In this document: piece after piece, positions 27,328 through 35,991 of the stretch
Layout: each line of letters begins with the position of its first letter
How positions within the stretch are numbered: position 1 is the stretch's first letter
Assembly: GCF_003994475.1 (NCBI RefSeq)
Contig: NZ_RZNY01000011.1
Coordinates: 62,001 to 126,000 of the forward strand
Reading direction: 5' to 3'
Origin: Paenibacillus anaericanus
GTDB taxonomy: Bacteria > Bacillota > Bacilli > Paenibacillales > Paenibacillaceae
Length of the DNA stretch: 64,000 nt
Notes under the pieces: generated by a model
Database searches by the model: none
What the model was told of the DNA's origin: nothing
The model's input: only the letters and a program-made list of their open reading frames with translations
Position numbers and translations under genes: made by a program

Positions 27328-29831
27328 TTAGAGTCCTTCTGCCAGAATTCTTTTCAAAAACATACCCGTATATGAGTTTGGAACTTCCGCTACCTGTTCT
27401 GGGGTTCCTTCAGCTACAAGTTGGCCTCCAGATGCGCCCCCTTCTGGGCCGATATCGATCACCCAGTCGGATTCACGAATGAGTTCCAGGCTGTGCTCGA
27501 CAACGACAACGGTATTACCCGAATCGACCAGCTTATTCAGTAAAGTATGCAGCTGTTTGATGTCAGTCGGATGAAGGCCAGTTGTTGGCTCATCTAATAA
27601 ATAAAGCGTATGGTTTTTGGTCGGTTTACTCAGCTCTTTCGCCAGCCTAATACGCTGTCCTTCACCTCCGGATAAGGTTTTGACCGATTGACCCCATTTA
27701 AGATAACCTAGCCCGACCTCACAAAGCATCTCAACGAGGCCCGCAATCTTGTTCTCCATCTTGAAGATCGGCAGACTTTCCTCCACCGACATATTCAGAA
27801 AATCCGAGATAGAGTAGCCTTCATACTTCACCTTTAAAACCTCATCAGTAAACCGTCTACCCTTGCAGTCATGGCACTTTACTTCTAGATCGGGCAAAAA
27901 ATTCATGTCTAATGACAAAACACCCAGCCCCTGACATGTTTCACAGCGCCCACCTGGTGTGTTAAAGGAGAAATGTTTCGATGTCAAATTTCTAGCCTTG
28001 GACTCAGGTAATCCGGCGAACAGATTGCGCAGATGTGTAAATACATCGGTATAGGTTGCGACATTAGAGCGCTGGATTCTCCCCATGGGTGATTGGTCAA
28101 AGATCACTATATTCCCGATATGCTGAAGTCCCGCAATCTCCTTACATCCCTCTTGCTCATGTGTTTCCGCGTTCCCTTGCGCAAGAATATCAAAGACAAG
28201 TGTTGATTTACCTGAGCCGGAAACTCCTGTTACTGACACAAGACAGCCAAGTGGAAAGGAAACTATCGGGATATCAACATTACGAGCTTGTGCCTGCCGG
28301 ATCGTGATCTGCTGCCCGTTCCCCTTTCTACGGACATGCGTTGGTTTCGAGAGACGCTCTTCTCTCAAATAGGCTCCAGTAACCGAAAGCTCGCTCTCCA
28401 TCAAATCCTCAAGGCTACCTTCGCCCACAACAGTCCCTCCGTGCAATCCGGCACCTGGACCGATATCAATAATATGATCGGCTGCGCGCATCATCTCATT
28501 ATCGTGCTCGATAACAAGGACGGTGTTGCCCAAATCTCGCAACTGTTGAAGCACCCGAATAAGACCGACCGTATCCCGTGGATGAAGACCCGTCGTCGGT
28601 TCATCCAAGATATACAGTACACCGGTCAGGCCTGAACCAAGCAGTGAAGCGAGCCTTAGCCGCTGTGTTTCACCACCGGACAATGTTACCGTCTGCCGGT
28701 TCATAGACAGATAACCAAGTCCAACATCCATAATCCGTTTTAACCTTGTAGGCATCTCTTCAAGGATCGGCTGTAGTAAGTGAAGACCTTCGGTAGGGAG
28801 TGCTGCCTGCAAACCTTGCGTCCACTCGAATAAATCACTGAGCGACCATTCCAGTACTTCTGAGATGGTTGCACCAGCAACTTGTACAAGTCGAACTTCC
28901 TTCTTCAACCTAGCGCCAAGACATTCGGGGCAAAGCTGTTGATGAAAGAAGCCTCCTTCTTTCTCCTGAGTTCCTGCCTCCCCCTCTTTCTCTTTGTAAC
29001 GCCGCCATAAACCTGGAATGACACCTTCAAACTTAGTTCCCTGAACCGGCTTTACATCAGGATAATGGCGCTTGAATGCCTCACTTTCGACACCATAGTA
29101 TAGTAGATCTCGTTGAACCTCACCTAAATCCTTCAATGGCTGATCTGGGTCAAAGTCACAACCGAAATGTTTACCGGCAGCCACCAAGATACGAATCTGA
29201 ATATCGCGATGAACGCGTTCAATGAGGCAACACCACCGTCACGTATGCTGAGCTCAGGATTGAATACTGCAGCTTCGTTAATAGTCGCCACATGCCCAAG
29301 CCCACTACATGCTTCGCAAGCCCCTTCTGGCTTGTTGAAGGAAAAGTGCGCCATATCAAATTTCTCAAGCTCTAATTTACAATGTGGACAGGATACCGTC
29401 TGACGCTCTAGATATTCATCTTCCTCTGAAAGCGCACCATGGGGCTCAAAAGAAGGCGGAATCCTTCCGCTACACGACGGGCAAATCCGCTCGCCCAATC
29501 TGGCAAAGATAAAACGGACAAATGTATAAATATCTGTCACGGTCCCAACCGTCGAGCGCGGATTACGATTAGTGACATGCTGCCCAACGCTAATAGACGG
29601 GGATAATCCTTCAATAGAATCGACCTTGGGTTTCCCAATGGTATCCGCCGCCATTCTCATCGAATCCATATATTGTCTCTGGCATTCCCGTTGAAGTGTA
29701 TCCATAGCCAGCGTTGACTTGCCAGAACCCGACGGTCCTGTCAGGACAACTAGTTTGTATTTAGGAATTGATAGTGAGATATTCTTTAGATTGTTCTCCC
29801 GCGCTCCTTTAATAACTATGGCTTCTTTCAC
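27328..29831 (-). pseudogene. UvrA-like ABC ATPase (DrrC/UvrA2 type), split by a frameshift
   Basis: Together about 830 residues of a UvrA paralogue without the full-length insertion domains, like the DrrC-type proteins linked to drug resistance. Part one (GTG start 29831, AAGGAGG upstream) has Walker A GPSGSGKSTLAMDTL and zinc-finger CxxC motifs (CPSCSG, CPHCKL, CEACSGLG). Part two has LSGGETQRLRLASLLGSG, DEPTTGLHPRD, a second Walker A GVSGSGKSTLVFDIL, CETCQGLG and LSGGEGQRIRLAKEL. The frame changes between about 29195 and 29240, where part one runs to a stop at 29133 and part two is open only in another phase: a net loss of one base (or gain of two). Either a broken gene or a sequencing error. 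Confidence 0.88.
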
Positions 29832-29906
29832 AAAAAAACCTCCTTATAACATATCCTTTTGCAATTTATTAATGAATTCGATAGAATAAACTTTATTAAT
29901 TACTCG

Positions 29907-29950
29907 TTGATCAAATATCTTTATTATCTAATATCTCGACCGTCAAGATA
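29907..29950 (+). promoter_or_regulatory. MarR promoter with palindromic operator
   Basis: TTGATC (29907-29912), 16 bases, TAATAT (29929-29934). Overlapping the -10 and start point is TATCTCGACCGTCAAGATA (29932-29950). A second, weaker relative (ACTCGTTGATCAAATA) overlaps the -35. The same palindrome occurs at 36715-36733 before the flavodoxin gene. It lies between the divergent UvrA-like and MarR genes. Confidence 0.7.
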
Positions 29951-29977
29951 TTCACATTTTAAGAGGAGGTATTCCCT

Positions 29978-30472
29978 TTGTCAAGCGAACAAACAGGTCA
30001 AACTATGGATCCACAGGAACGTTTCACCACACTCATGCGTGGACTGGGAACCCGAACGATATTGTATCAGCAAAATGTAGCTTCCTCTCTCGGGCTATAC
30101 AATAATGATTTTATATCCGTGGATCTCTTATACGAAAAAGGTCCTATCACCGCTGGGGAGCTATCCAAATTAACTGGACTAGCTACGGGTAGTATTACCG
30201 CATTAGTGGATCGACTTGAAAAAATCGGTTATGTTCGTCGGCAGAACGACCCCACTGACCGTCGTAGAGTGATTATAGTACCAGAATATGAGTCTAAAGA
30301 AGAGATCAAAAATACGTATGAGCCGCTTAACAAAGCAATGCTTGATCTCATTTCCTCTTATACGGCTGAAGAGCTTGATCTCATTACTCAATTTTTGGGC
30401 AAAGCATGTACGGTCTTAGATGAGCAAATTCATGATCTCAGTACAACTACACGCAATAAATCTAATTCTTAA
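29978..30472 (+). CDS. MarR-family transcriptional regulator
   Basis: A 164-residue winged-helix regulator. The DNA-binding part reads ITAGELSKLTGLATGSITALVDRLEKIGYVRR, followed by the wing NDPTDRRRVIIVP. A TTG start at 29978 is supported by AGGAGG eight bases upstream. It is divergent from the UvrA-like gene and its promoter carries the palindrome TATCTCGA-N3-TCAAGATA, so it is presumably autoregulated. The second copy of that palindrome suggests it also controls the flavodoxin gene at 36837. The palindrome resembles MhqR-type operators, so an electrophile or quinone signal is possible. Confidence 0.9.
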   Translation: MSSEQTGQTMDPQERFTTLMRGLGTRTILYQQNVASSLGLYNNDFISVDLLYEKGPITAGELSKLTGLATGSITALVDRLEKIGYVRRQNDPTDRRRVIIVPEYESKEEIKNTYEPLNKAMLDLISSYTAEELDLITQFLGKACTVLDEQIHDLSTTTRNKSNS

Positions 30473-30490
30473 ACCTTATCTACAAACTTA

Positions 30491-30538
30491 AAGGACGGTA
30501 TCCTAAGAGTCGATTGACTTCGGGATACCGTCCTTTTT
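30491..30538. terminator. Bidirectional terminator (MarR and GNAT genes)
   Basis: AAGGACGGTATCC and GGGATACCGTCC arms with an 18-base loop, then five T on the plus strand and AAG-rich complement on the other; it sits between converging genes. Confidence 0.8.
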
Positions 30539-30573
30539 ATGCATAGTTATAATTAACGTTCCTCTTCCCGGTC

Positions 30574-31116
30574 CTAATAAGGGAAATCGGTCCAGTCAAT
30601 TTGTGTGGTCGTGCCTTCCATCCAATCGCCACGAAGAATCGCATATCCTATGGAGTCATGGATCCTTCCATCCTCTGAAGGCCAAGATTGACGGTGCACG
30701 GCTTCTTTCACAAAACCAGCGTTATGAAACGTCTTGCGCATGGCAAAGTTGTCGGCGCGTGTATTGCCTTCGATACGGATTTTGTCATCGTAATTCGTGA
30801 AAATATACTCAACTAGCTTTTTAACAGCTTGTAAGCCGTATCCTTGCCCGCTATGCCGCTCTCCAATTCGAATATCAAACAACGGCGTTGGATCTTCTAG
30901 ATCGTAGACCCGAAGCAAGCCGACCTTATCCGAGTCATCTTTGATGATCCAGAACGTCTTATGTTCGGTACCTGAATCATATCGTCCATTCTCGATCTGT
31001 TCGCGCGCGGTAGTTTCCGTTATTGTCGCGGTTCCATGGAACGGCCACACCTGTCCTGTCAGGAACGCGATCAAATCAACGGTTTCGTCCACATATGGTT
31101 GTAAGCTTATCGTCAT
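30574..31116 (-). CDS. GNAT-family N-acetyltransferase
   Basis: About 180 residues of RimJ/RimL-like GNAT type. The acetyl-CoA loop is GERHSGQGYGLQAVKKLVEYIF, followed by RIEGNTRADNFAMRKTFHNAGFVKEA, the usual conserved block. The ATG at 31116 has GGAGG seven bases upstream; a GTG at 31137 directly abuts the anti-sigma stop codon and is less likely. It is the last gene of the sigma/anti-sigma transcript. Whether it acetylates a protein, an antibiotic or a wall precursor cannot be told. Confidence 0.88.
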   Translation of the reverse strand: MTISLQPYVDETVDLIAFLTGQVWPFHGTATITETTAREQIENGRYDSGTEHKTFWIIKDDSDKVGLLRVYDLEDPTPLFDIRIGERHSGQGYGLQAVKKLVEYIFTNYDDKIRIEGNTRADNFAMRKTFHNAGFVKEAVHRQSWPSEDGRIHDSIGYAILRGDWMEGTTTQIDWTDFPY

Positions 31117-31137
31117 GCCAAACCCTCCAACTTTCAC

Positions 31138-32028
31138 TTATTGAATATACTTATCACTTACCAGATCTCCAGCAATCGCCTCAGTTGGAATGACAAACTC
31201 TACGGATCCCATATAACCTGGGGCAACATCATACTTATTGAACACGATCACGAGTTTGCCATCGCTATTGATATAGAAGCTTTGATCTTCTGCAATCGTC
31301 TTAAATTCCTCGGTCGGCGGAACATCATCGTCGGTCTCCGAGAGCCAGTAAACTTTGTCCGGATCTGCTTTCATCTGTGCCTTCATTTGCTCTTTAATAT
31401 TGTCGCTGATCCGCTCGATATATTGATTGTCTTTAAATAGCATAGGTAGAGTAATGAGGATCTGGTTCTTCTTATCAATCGTATCAAATGTAACTACCAT
31501 GGACGATGAGCCTACAGTTTCAACAACATATCTGCCGATGGAGAAAATACGGTCATTGTCAGTTTTTACTTCATAATCAGTATCCAGGCCTAAATGACCT
31601 CCACCTTGTTTCTTCAAATCATTCATTTCTGCCTGAAACTTGTCGTAGAGTGCCTTGTTTTCGCTCAAGTACTTATTGTTTAATCCAAGTTCAAGGGCTT
31701 TGTTATCCATATTTGTAATAGCGGGAATCTTAATATTAGCATCATAATTTGGTTCCTCTACAATGTATTCTCTGAAAGTTAGTACTTTGATGATCCGGTC
31801 CACTCCCGGAATAGAGGACAATGCGTTCGCCACTGATGTACTGGCATTGATTGCAATTAGGAAAATAAGGGCCGCCGTACCGGCGCTAGCAAACCATTTA
31901 TACTTTGTTCTCTTATTTCTATTTCGCTTAAGGGATTGTTGAATAGACCTACTCACGATCATATCTAGTTCTTCTGGAATAGGTACCTCTTGATACTCTT
32001 TCTGTAGCTGTTCTATGTTGTTATTCAT
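31138..32028 (-). CDS. rsiV: RsiV-like anti-sigma factor (lysozyme sensor type)
   Basis: A 296-residue single-pass membrane protein: cytosolic N-terminus of about 45 residues (sigma-binding), TM helix about 45-63, and an extracellular DUF3298/RsiV domain ending FYINSDGKLVIVFNKY and APGYMGSVEFVIP. In Bacillus RsiV this domain binds lysozyme, after which signal peptidase cuts just outside the membrane; here a matching A-N-A site follows the TM (STSVANALS, residues 63-71). The ATG lies one base after the sigma-gene stop codon with AAAGGAG inside that gene, so they are coupled. Name given by family and context. Confidence 0.85.
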   Translation of the reverse strand: MNNNIEQLQKEYQEVPIPEELDMIVSRSIQQSLKRNRNKRTKYKWFASAGTAALIFLIAINASTSVANALSSIPGVDRIIKVLTFREYIVEEPNYDANIKIPAITNMDNKALELGLNNKYLSENKALYDKFQAEMNDLKKQGGGHLGLDTDYEVKTDNDRIFSIGRYVVETVGSSSMVVTFDTIDKKNQILITLPMLFKDNQYIERISDNIKEQMKAQMKADPDKVYWLSETDDDVPPTEEFKTIAEDQSFYINSDGKLVIVFNKYDVAPGYMGSVEFVIPTEAIAGDLVSDKYIQ

Positions 32029-32029
32029 T

Positions 32030-32536
32030 TTACGTTATCTCCTTTGAGGTGTCATCTTTCATTCTTACTCGCAATAACTGAAGTGCTTGATACAACCTAG
32101 TTTTTATCGTATTTACGTTCTCGTTAAGCACCTCTGCTACTTCCTCAATCTTCAAATCTTCAAAATATCTGAGCACGATCACACTTCGGTATTTCACCGG
32201 CAAATCTTCGAGTGTCCTTTTTAAATCCATATCCGAGTACACATCCTCTGTTCCCGGACTATAGGTTTCAATCATCTCATGGTCCATCGTGTCGACCTTC
32301 TTATTTCTGCGCAAAAAATCAAGTGATGTGTTTACGACAATTCGGTAAAACCAGCTTTTCATAGCAGCAGGATTCTTTAGTAGTTCTATATGAGTCATAG
32401 CTTTATAAATGGAGTCCTGTACGATATCTAGCGCATCGTCTTTATTCCTGACATAGCTGTATGCGAGTCGGTATACATTTTCTTTATTTTCGGTGATACA
32501 GCGCGTTAGTAAATTCTCTGTTTTCCTATTCAACAT
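32030..32536 (-). CDS. sigV: ECF sigma factor (SigV-like)
   Basis: About 168 residues with region 2 (VYRLAYSYVRNKDDALDIVQDSIYKAM) and region 4 (LPVKYRSVIVLRYFEDLKIEEVAEVLNENVNTIKTRLYQAL) of an ECF sigma factor. The ATG at 32536 has AAGGA nine bases upstream; a TTG at 32545 is an alternative. It is followed by its anti-sigma gene after one base and preceded by a promoter of the form AACTTTTT-N13-CGTC, as expected for self-regulated ECF factors. SigV assignment rests on the RsiV-like partner and the adjacent oatA-like gene. Confidence 0.88.
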   Translation of the reverse strand: MLNRKTENLLTRCITENKENVYRLAYSYVRNKDDALDIVQDSIYKAMTHIELLKNPAAMKSWFYRIVVNTSLDFLRRNKKVDTMDHEMIETYSPGTEDVYSDMDLKRTLEDLPVKYRSVIVLRYFEDLKIEEVAEVLNENVNTIKTRLYQALQLLRVRMKDDTSKEIT

Positions 32537-32584
32537 GTTCGACAATCCTTCTCTATATAATCTTTGATGTTGTAACAGGTGTAA

Positions 32585-32609
32585 GACGTATGGTGGGCAT
32601 GAAAAAGTT
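32585..32609 (-). promoter_or_regulatory. ECF promoter of sigV-rsiV
   Basis: Minus strand AACTTTTT (32609-32602), 13 bases, CGTC (32588-32585), 49 bases before the sigma ATG. Identical in both boxes and spacing to those before oatA and the secreted RsiV-like gene. Confidence 0.82.
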
Positions 32610-32627
32610 TTGTGAACTATAAAAAAG

Positions 32628-34565
32628 TTATGGTTTCACTTGCTCCATGGCCTTTACAAGAATAGAGGCGTAATACTCGGCACCTTCCCTTTTAAGATGC
32701 ACGCCATCTTTATAAAAGTAATCGTCCTTCCCCTTACTAGCTGAGTACCAGTCTACTATCGTAGTGTTACTAAATTCACTGGAAACTTTTGCGATATCAG
32801 CGTTCACGGTATCCTGCCATTTGCGAGGTACACGAGTATTGATCAGAAGAATCTGCTCTGCATCACGAAGGGAATGAAGTACTTTCCGTAATTGCTTCTT
32901 ATTAAAAGCTCCGTTGGTTCCTAGCTCAATAATAATTCGGTTTCCAAGTTTTCCTTGTTCTTTAAGTCGGTTAATTATTTCGGGAGCGTGCGACATCTGC
33001 CTTCCTACCTTACCGTCAATCACAATGCCCGGAAGCATTTTGTCCAGAAAAGGAGCTGCATCCAAGATGACAGAATCTCCAATAGCTGTAACACCCTTTC
33101 CCGATTGAATGTTTGTGTCCGCAGGTTTCTTGTCTGTAGCTTCAGTCGTGTCATGGACTACAGGAAGTGTGGAAGGTTCCTCGGGTTCCTTCTCTTCTTT
33201 TATATTTGGTTTTACACTAGGTTCTGCTGTTCCAGCTTGATTTGATATCTCTTTATGTTCATCCTTCACGTTCTGGGGCCCAGTACTTTCAAACACTGGC
33301 TCAGATTCTGGCTTGAAAGATAGGAAACTACTACATGCGATGGGAATAAGTATTAACGGAATAACAGCAATGAGGAACACCGGTCGGAAACCACGGCGCC
33401 GCGTCGTGATCTTTGTTTGTCTCATCGCTTTGAATGATCCCCGTCGTATTGGTTCCTCCACATACTTGTAGGACAATGCCGCAAGGAGAAAACTAGCAAC
33501 TAACTGAATTATGATGCGAAGAACATGGACTCCGTCTGTAATTCCGTTTGGACTGGTCAGAATAATGACGGGATAATGCCAAATGTATAAGCTATAAGAC
33601 CGAACTCCGATCCACCGCAAAGGTTTACAGCCCATAATCCATCCCAAACGACTGGCCGGATGGGCGAGTACCGCAATCACTACCGCAGCTATGAAAGATA
33701 ATAATACAAACCCTCCGCGGTAAAGTGAATCAGCAAACTCGTTAGTTTGGTAGATTAGTATTATCAATACAAAGAGTCCAAGTCCCCCGAATAGATCCAG
33801 TGCAAGGCGTTCAGTTCCAGATACCGTAGTTTGAAGTTTTTGACTTGGCCATAACACGGCCAGGGCCGCGCCAATTAGTAGGGCAAATACGCGGGTATCT
33901 GTACCGTAGTAGACTCTACTTGGATCTGTACCTGGTACGTAAATTAAAGCCATGGCTAAAGCCGAGGCAGCTGCAGAAACGAGGATAAGTCCGATGAGTT
34001 TACCTCGCCGTGGGGCGAATTTCAACCCTATTAAGAGAAGTAGCGGCCATAGGATATAAAATTGTTCCTCAATCGCAAGCGACCAAAGGTGCCCGATCGG
34101 CGAAGGCGGACCAAAGCTCTCGAAGTAAGATACCTTGTGGAATATAAGCCACCAGTTGTTGACATAGAATAGTGAAGAAATGAAGTCTCCCTGTAGCGTG
34201 TGTAATCTCGAAGGGTCCACTACTAAGAGCCACAAAGCTACGAATAGCAGCATGCCTATCATGGCTGGCAGCAGCCTGCGTGCTCTACGAATCCAAAAGT
34301 CTAGCAGATTAAATCTCCGGTGCTGCTCCCAGTAATTAATAATTTGGTCGGTAATGAGATATCCCGAGATAACAAAAAAGATCCCGACACCTAACAGCCC
34401 ACCCTGAGCCCATTTTAAATTCAGATGATAAGCGATGACGGCGAACACCGACAAAGCCCTTAGTCCATCCAGTCCTGGCATATAACGCTTACCGCTTGCA
34501 GATTGTAAAGGTAAAATACTCTCTCTCATGCGTTGATTTCTGAACATCCTCATGTTGTCATTCAT
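32628..34565 (-). CDS. oatA: OatA-like peptidoglycan O-acetyltransferase
   Basis: A 645-residue membrane enzyme that O-acetylates muramic acid and so blocks lysozyme. The N-terminal acyltransferase-3 domain (about 30-400, ten or more helices) begins YMPGLDGLRALSVFAVIAYH, with FFVISGYLIT and SLAIEEQFYILWPL. After a low-complexity linker comes an extracellular SGNH domain (about 490-645) with IGDSVILD, IIIELGTNGAF and the catalytic DGVHL. It is preceded by an ECF promoter matching that of sigV, just as SigV controls oatA in Bacillus subtilis. Its stop lies close to the sigV promoter. Confidence 0.92.
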   Translation of the reverse strand: MNDNMRMFRNQRMRESILPLQSASGKRYMPGLDGLRALSVFAVIAYHLNLKWAQGGLLGVGIFFVISGYLITDQIINYWEQHRRFNLLDFWIRRARRLLPAMIGMLLFVALWLLVVDPSRLHTLQGDFISSLFYVNNWWLIFHKVSYFESFGPPSPIGHLWSLAIEEQFYILWPLLLLIGLKFAPRRGKLIGLILVSAAASALAMALIYVPGTDPSRVYYGTDTRVFALLIGAALAVLWPSQKLQTTVSGTERLALDLFGGLGLFVLIILIYQTNEFADSLYRGGFVLLSFIAAVVIAVLAHPASRLGWIMGCKPLRWIGVRSYSLYIWHYPVIILTSPNGITDGVHVLRIIIQLVASFLLAALSYKYVEEPIRRGSFKAMRQTKITTRRRGFRPVFLIAVIPLILIPIACSSFLSFKPESEPVFESTGPQNVKDEHKEISNQAGTAEPSVKPNIKEEKEPEEPSTLPVVHDTTEATDKKPADTNIQSGKGVTAIGDSVILDAAPFLDKMLPGIVIDGKVGRQMSHAPEIINRLKEQGKLGNRIIIELGTNGAFNKKQLRKVLHSLRDAEQILLINTRVPRKWQDTVNADIAKVSSEFSNTTIVDWYSASKGKDDYFYKDGVHLKREGAEYYASILVKAMEQVKP

Positions 34566-34606
34566 TTTGATTCCGTCCTTACTCTAAATTTGTTGTATAT
34601 AGGCAG

Positions 34607-34631
34607 GACGCGGTGAAGACAGCAAAAAGTT
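34607..34631 (-). promoter_or_regulatory. ECF promoter of oatA
   Basis: Minus strand AACTTTTT (34631-34624), 13 bases, CGTC (34610-34607), 42 bases before the oatA ATG. Confidence 0.82.
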
Positions 34632-34663
34632 CTAAGGATTCCAGTGGAATATTATGTGAAACG

Positions 34664-34700
34664 AAAAAAGCATCCACGCAGGGATTACTCTGCGGGATGC
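34664..34700 (-). terminator. Terminator after secreted RsiV-like gene
   Basis: GCATCCCGCAG and CTGCGTGGATGC arms with a short loop, followed on the minus strand by six T. Confidence 0.75.
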
Positions 34701-34737
34701 CATTACTTACTTAGAAATAGTTCAACTTATATAAAAA

Positions 34738-35826
34738 TTAGTGCTGCACTTCAATCTGCAAAATATCAGAAACAAATTGGACAGGCACATACAGCATGTT
34801 CTTCTTAAGTGTTGGCGCGGCACCCAACGTTTTGGGAGCCATTTTTGCAAAGAAATAAGAATCCTTACCGAGGGTAACACTCGTCCATTGCGCACCCTTT
34901 TTCACTTCTGCTGTTTTGGTCGTCTGGTTCCATTTCAAATCATAACTAAGTTGATTAACCACGTCTCGCAAGGACACCATTGTGATACCATCCGTATTCG
35001 TATAATTCGCAACTTTCTTCAAATCAAGCTTGGTGGCGCCTTCCGGTTTGGTCACTGTTGTAGAAATATCCTGCAGGCTGAAACGGAACTCCGGTGAACC
35101 CACGTAGCCTGGAGCGATGCTGTATTTAGGGAATACGATAACTAAATCACCTTTTTCAATGTAGAACGTCTGCTCTTCGCTAGTCCCTTTGTACTCTTCA
35201 AGGAAATACTTATCAGGATCTTCTTTTAGTTTCGCAAGAATGTCTGCATCGAGCTTCGCTTTATAATTGGCCCCTAGCAAGTCAGGGAGTGTGACGCGTT
35301 CTGCTTCAGCTGTATTCTTCACATTATAGGTGTCAATCCGCGGCATACTGGTGCCACCTTCTGACCCTTCAGTTATAATCTCAATCGAAATAACTCCTTT
35401 AGGACTACCTGTTCCATCAGACTTGAGGTTATAAGTAATGTAGAGGTCGTATGGATTGAACTCTTGATGATTGGCTTGTGCTTTTTTTGCAGTTTCCGCA
35501 GCAGCCTTTTCCCATTGGGCCAAATCCTTTTCAGCATGGGACAAAATGATGTCATTCAGCTCTTCCTGATATTTCGTATCCAGCATGCCAGTCAGTTGCG
35601 GCACTTTGATATTCGTGGTTAAGTATTTACTCGATGTTGTAAGTACTTGTTCTTGAATTTTAACGCCGGAAATTGTAGGAGCTACATTTTGTACAGGGGC
35701 GGAAATGTTCTGCGCTGTTTGTGAAAATGTCATAGCATGAACGGGTAATGCCACCGCACTCACTCCCATTATTGCTGCACATCCCACTGCACTCATTTTA
35801 ATTAGATTCATTTTCTTCTGTTTCAT
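34738..35826 (-). CDS. Secreted RsiV-like (DUF3298) protein with copper-amine-oxidase-like stalk domain
   Basis: A 362-residue exported protein. Signal peptide about 1-31 (VALPVHAM). The middle (about 45-250) resembles the extracellular part of RsiV and PdaC: PQLTGMLDTKYQEELND, FYIEKGDLVIVFPKY and SIAPGYVGSPEFRF, the last parallel to the neighbouring anti-sigma factor. The C-terminal 100 residues form a copper-amine-oxidase N-domain-like wall module (MVSLRDVVNQLSYDLKWN, then VPVQFVSDIL). No membrane helix follows the signal, so it should be free or wall-bound. Its promoter matches those of sigV and oatA, so it belongs to the same regulon. Function unproven; lysozyme binding is plausible by homology. 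Confidence 0.85.
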   Translation of the reverse strand: MKQKKMNLIKMSAVGCAAIMGVSAVALPVHAMTFSQTAQNISAPVQNVAPTISGVKIQEQVLTTSSKYLTTNIKVPQLTGMLDTKYQEELNDIILSHAEKDLAQWEKAAAETAKKAQANHQEFNPYDLYITYNLKSDGTGSPKGVISIEIITEGSEGGTSMPRIDTYNVKNTAEAERVTLPDLLGANYKAKLDADILAKLKEDPDKYFLEEYKGTSEEQTFYIEKGDLVIVFPKYSIAPGYVGSPEFRFSLQDISTTVTKPEGATKLDLKKVANYTNTDGITMVSLRDVVNQLSYDLKWNQTTKTAEVKKGAQWTSVTLGKDSYFFAKMAPKTLGAAPTLKKNMLYVPVQFVSDILQIEVQH

Positions 35827-35883
35827 TTCTCTTCAGCCTCCATAGCTTTATATTTGTGTCTATCGATCACACTCATCTGCTAG

Positions 35884-35908
35884 GACGAAGCAGCATAGCT
35901 AAAAAGTT
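35884..35908 (-). promoter_or_regulatory. ECF promoter of secreted RsiV-like gene
   Basis: Minus strand AACTTTTT (35908-35901), 13 bases, CGTC (35887-35884), 58 bases before the ATG. Confidence 0.8.
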
Positions 35909-35927
35909 TGATTTATATATAGAAATC

Positions 35928-35954
35928 AAAAAAGCCCGCATACCATCATGCGGG
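35928..35954 (-). terminator. Terminator after 35992-36615 gene
   Basis: CCCGCAT and ATGCGGG arms with a six-base loop, followed on the minus strand by six T. It insulates the ECF promoter at 35884 from the upstream gene. Confidence 0.75.
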
Positions 35955-35991
35955 TTTTAGTAGAATTGTCTCCATCATGTGTTTCACATGC

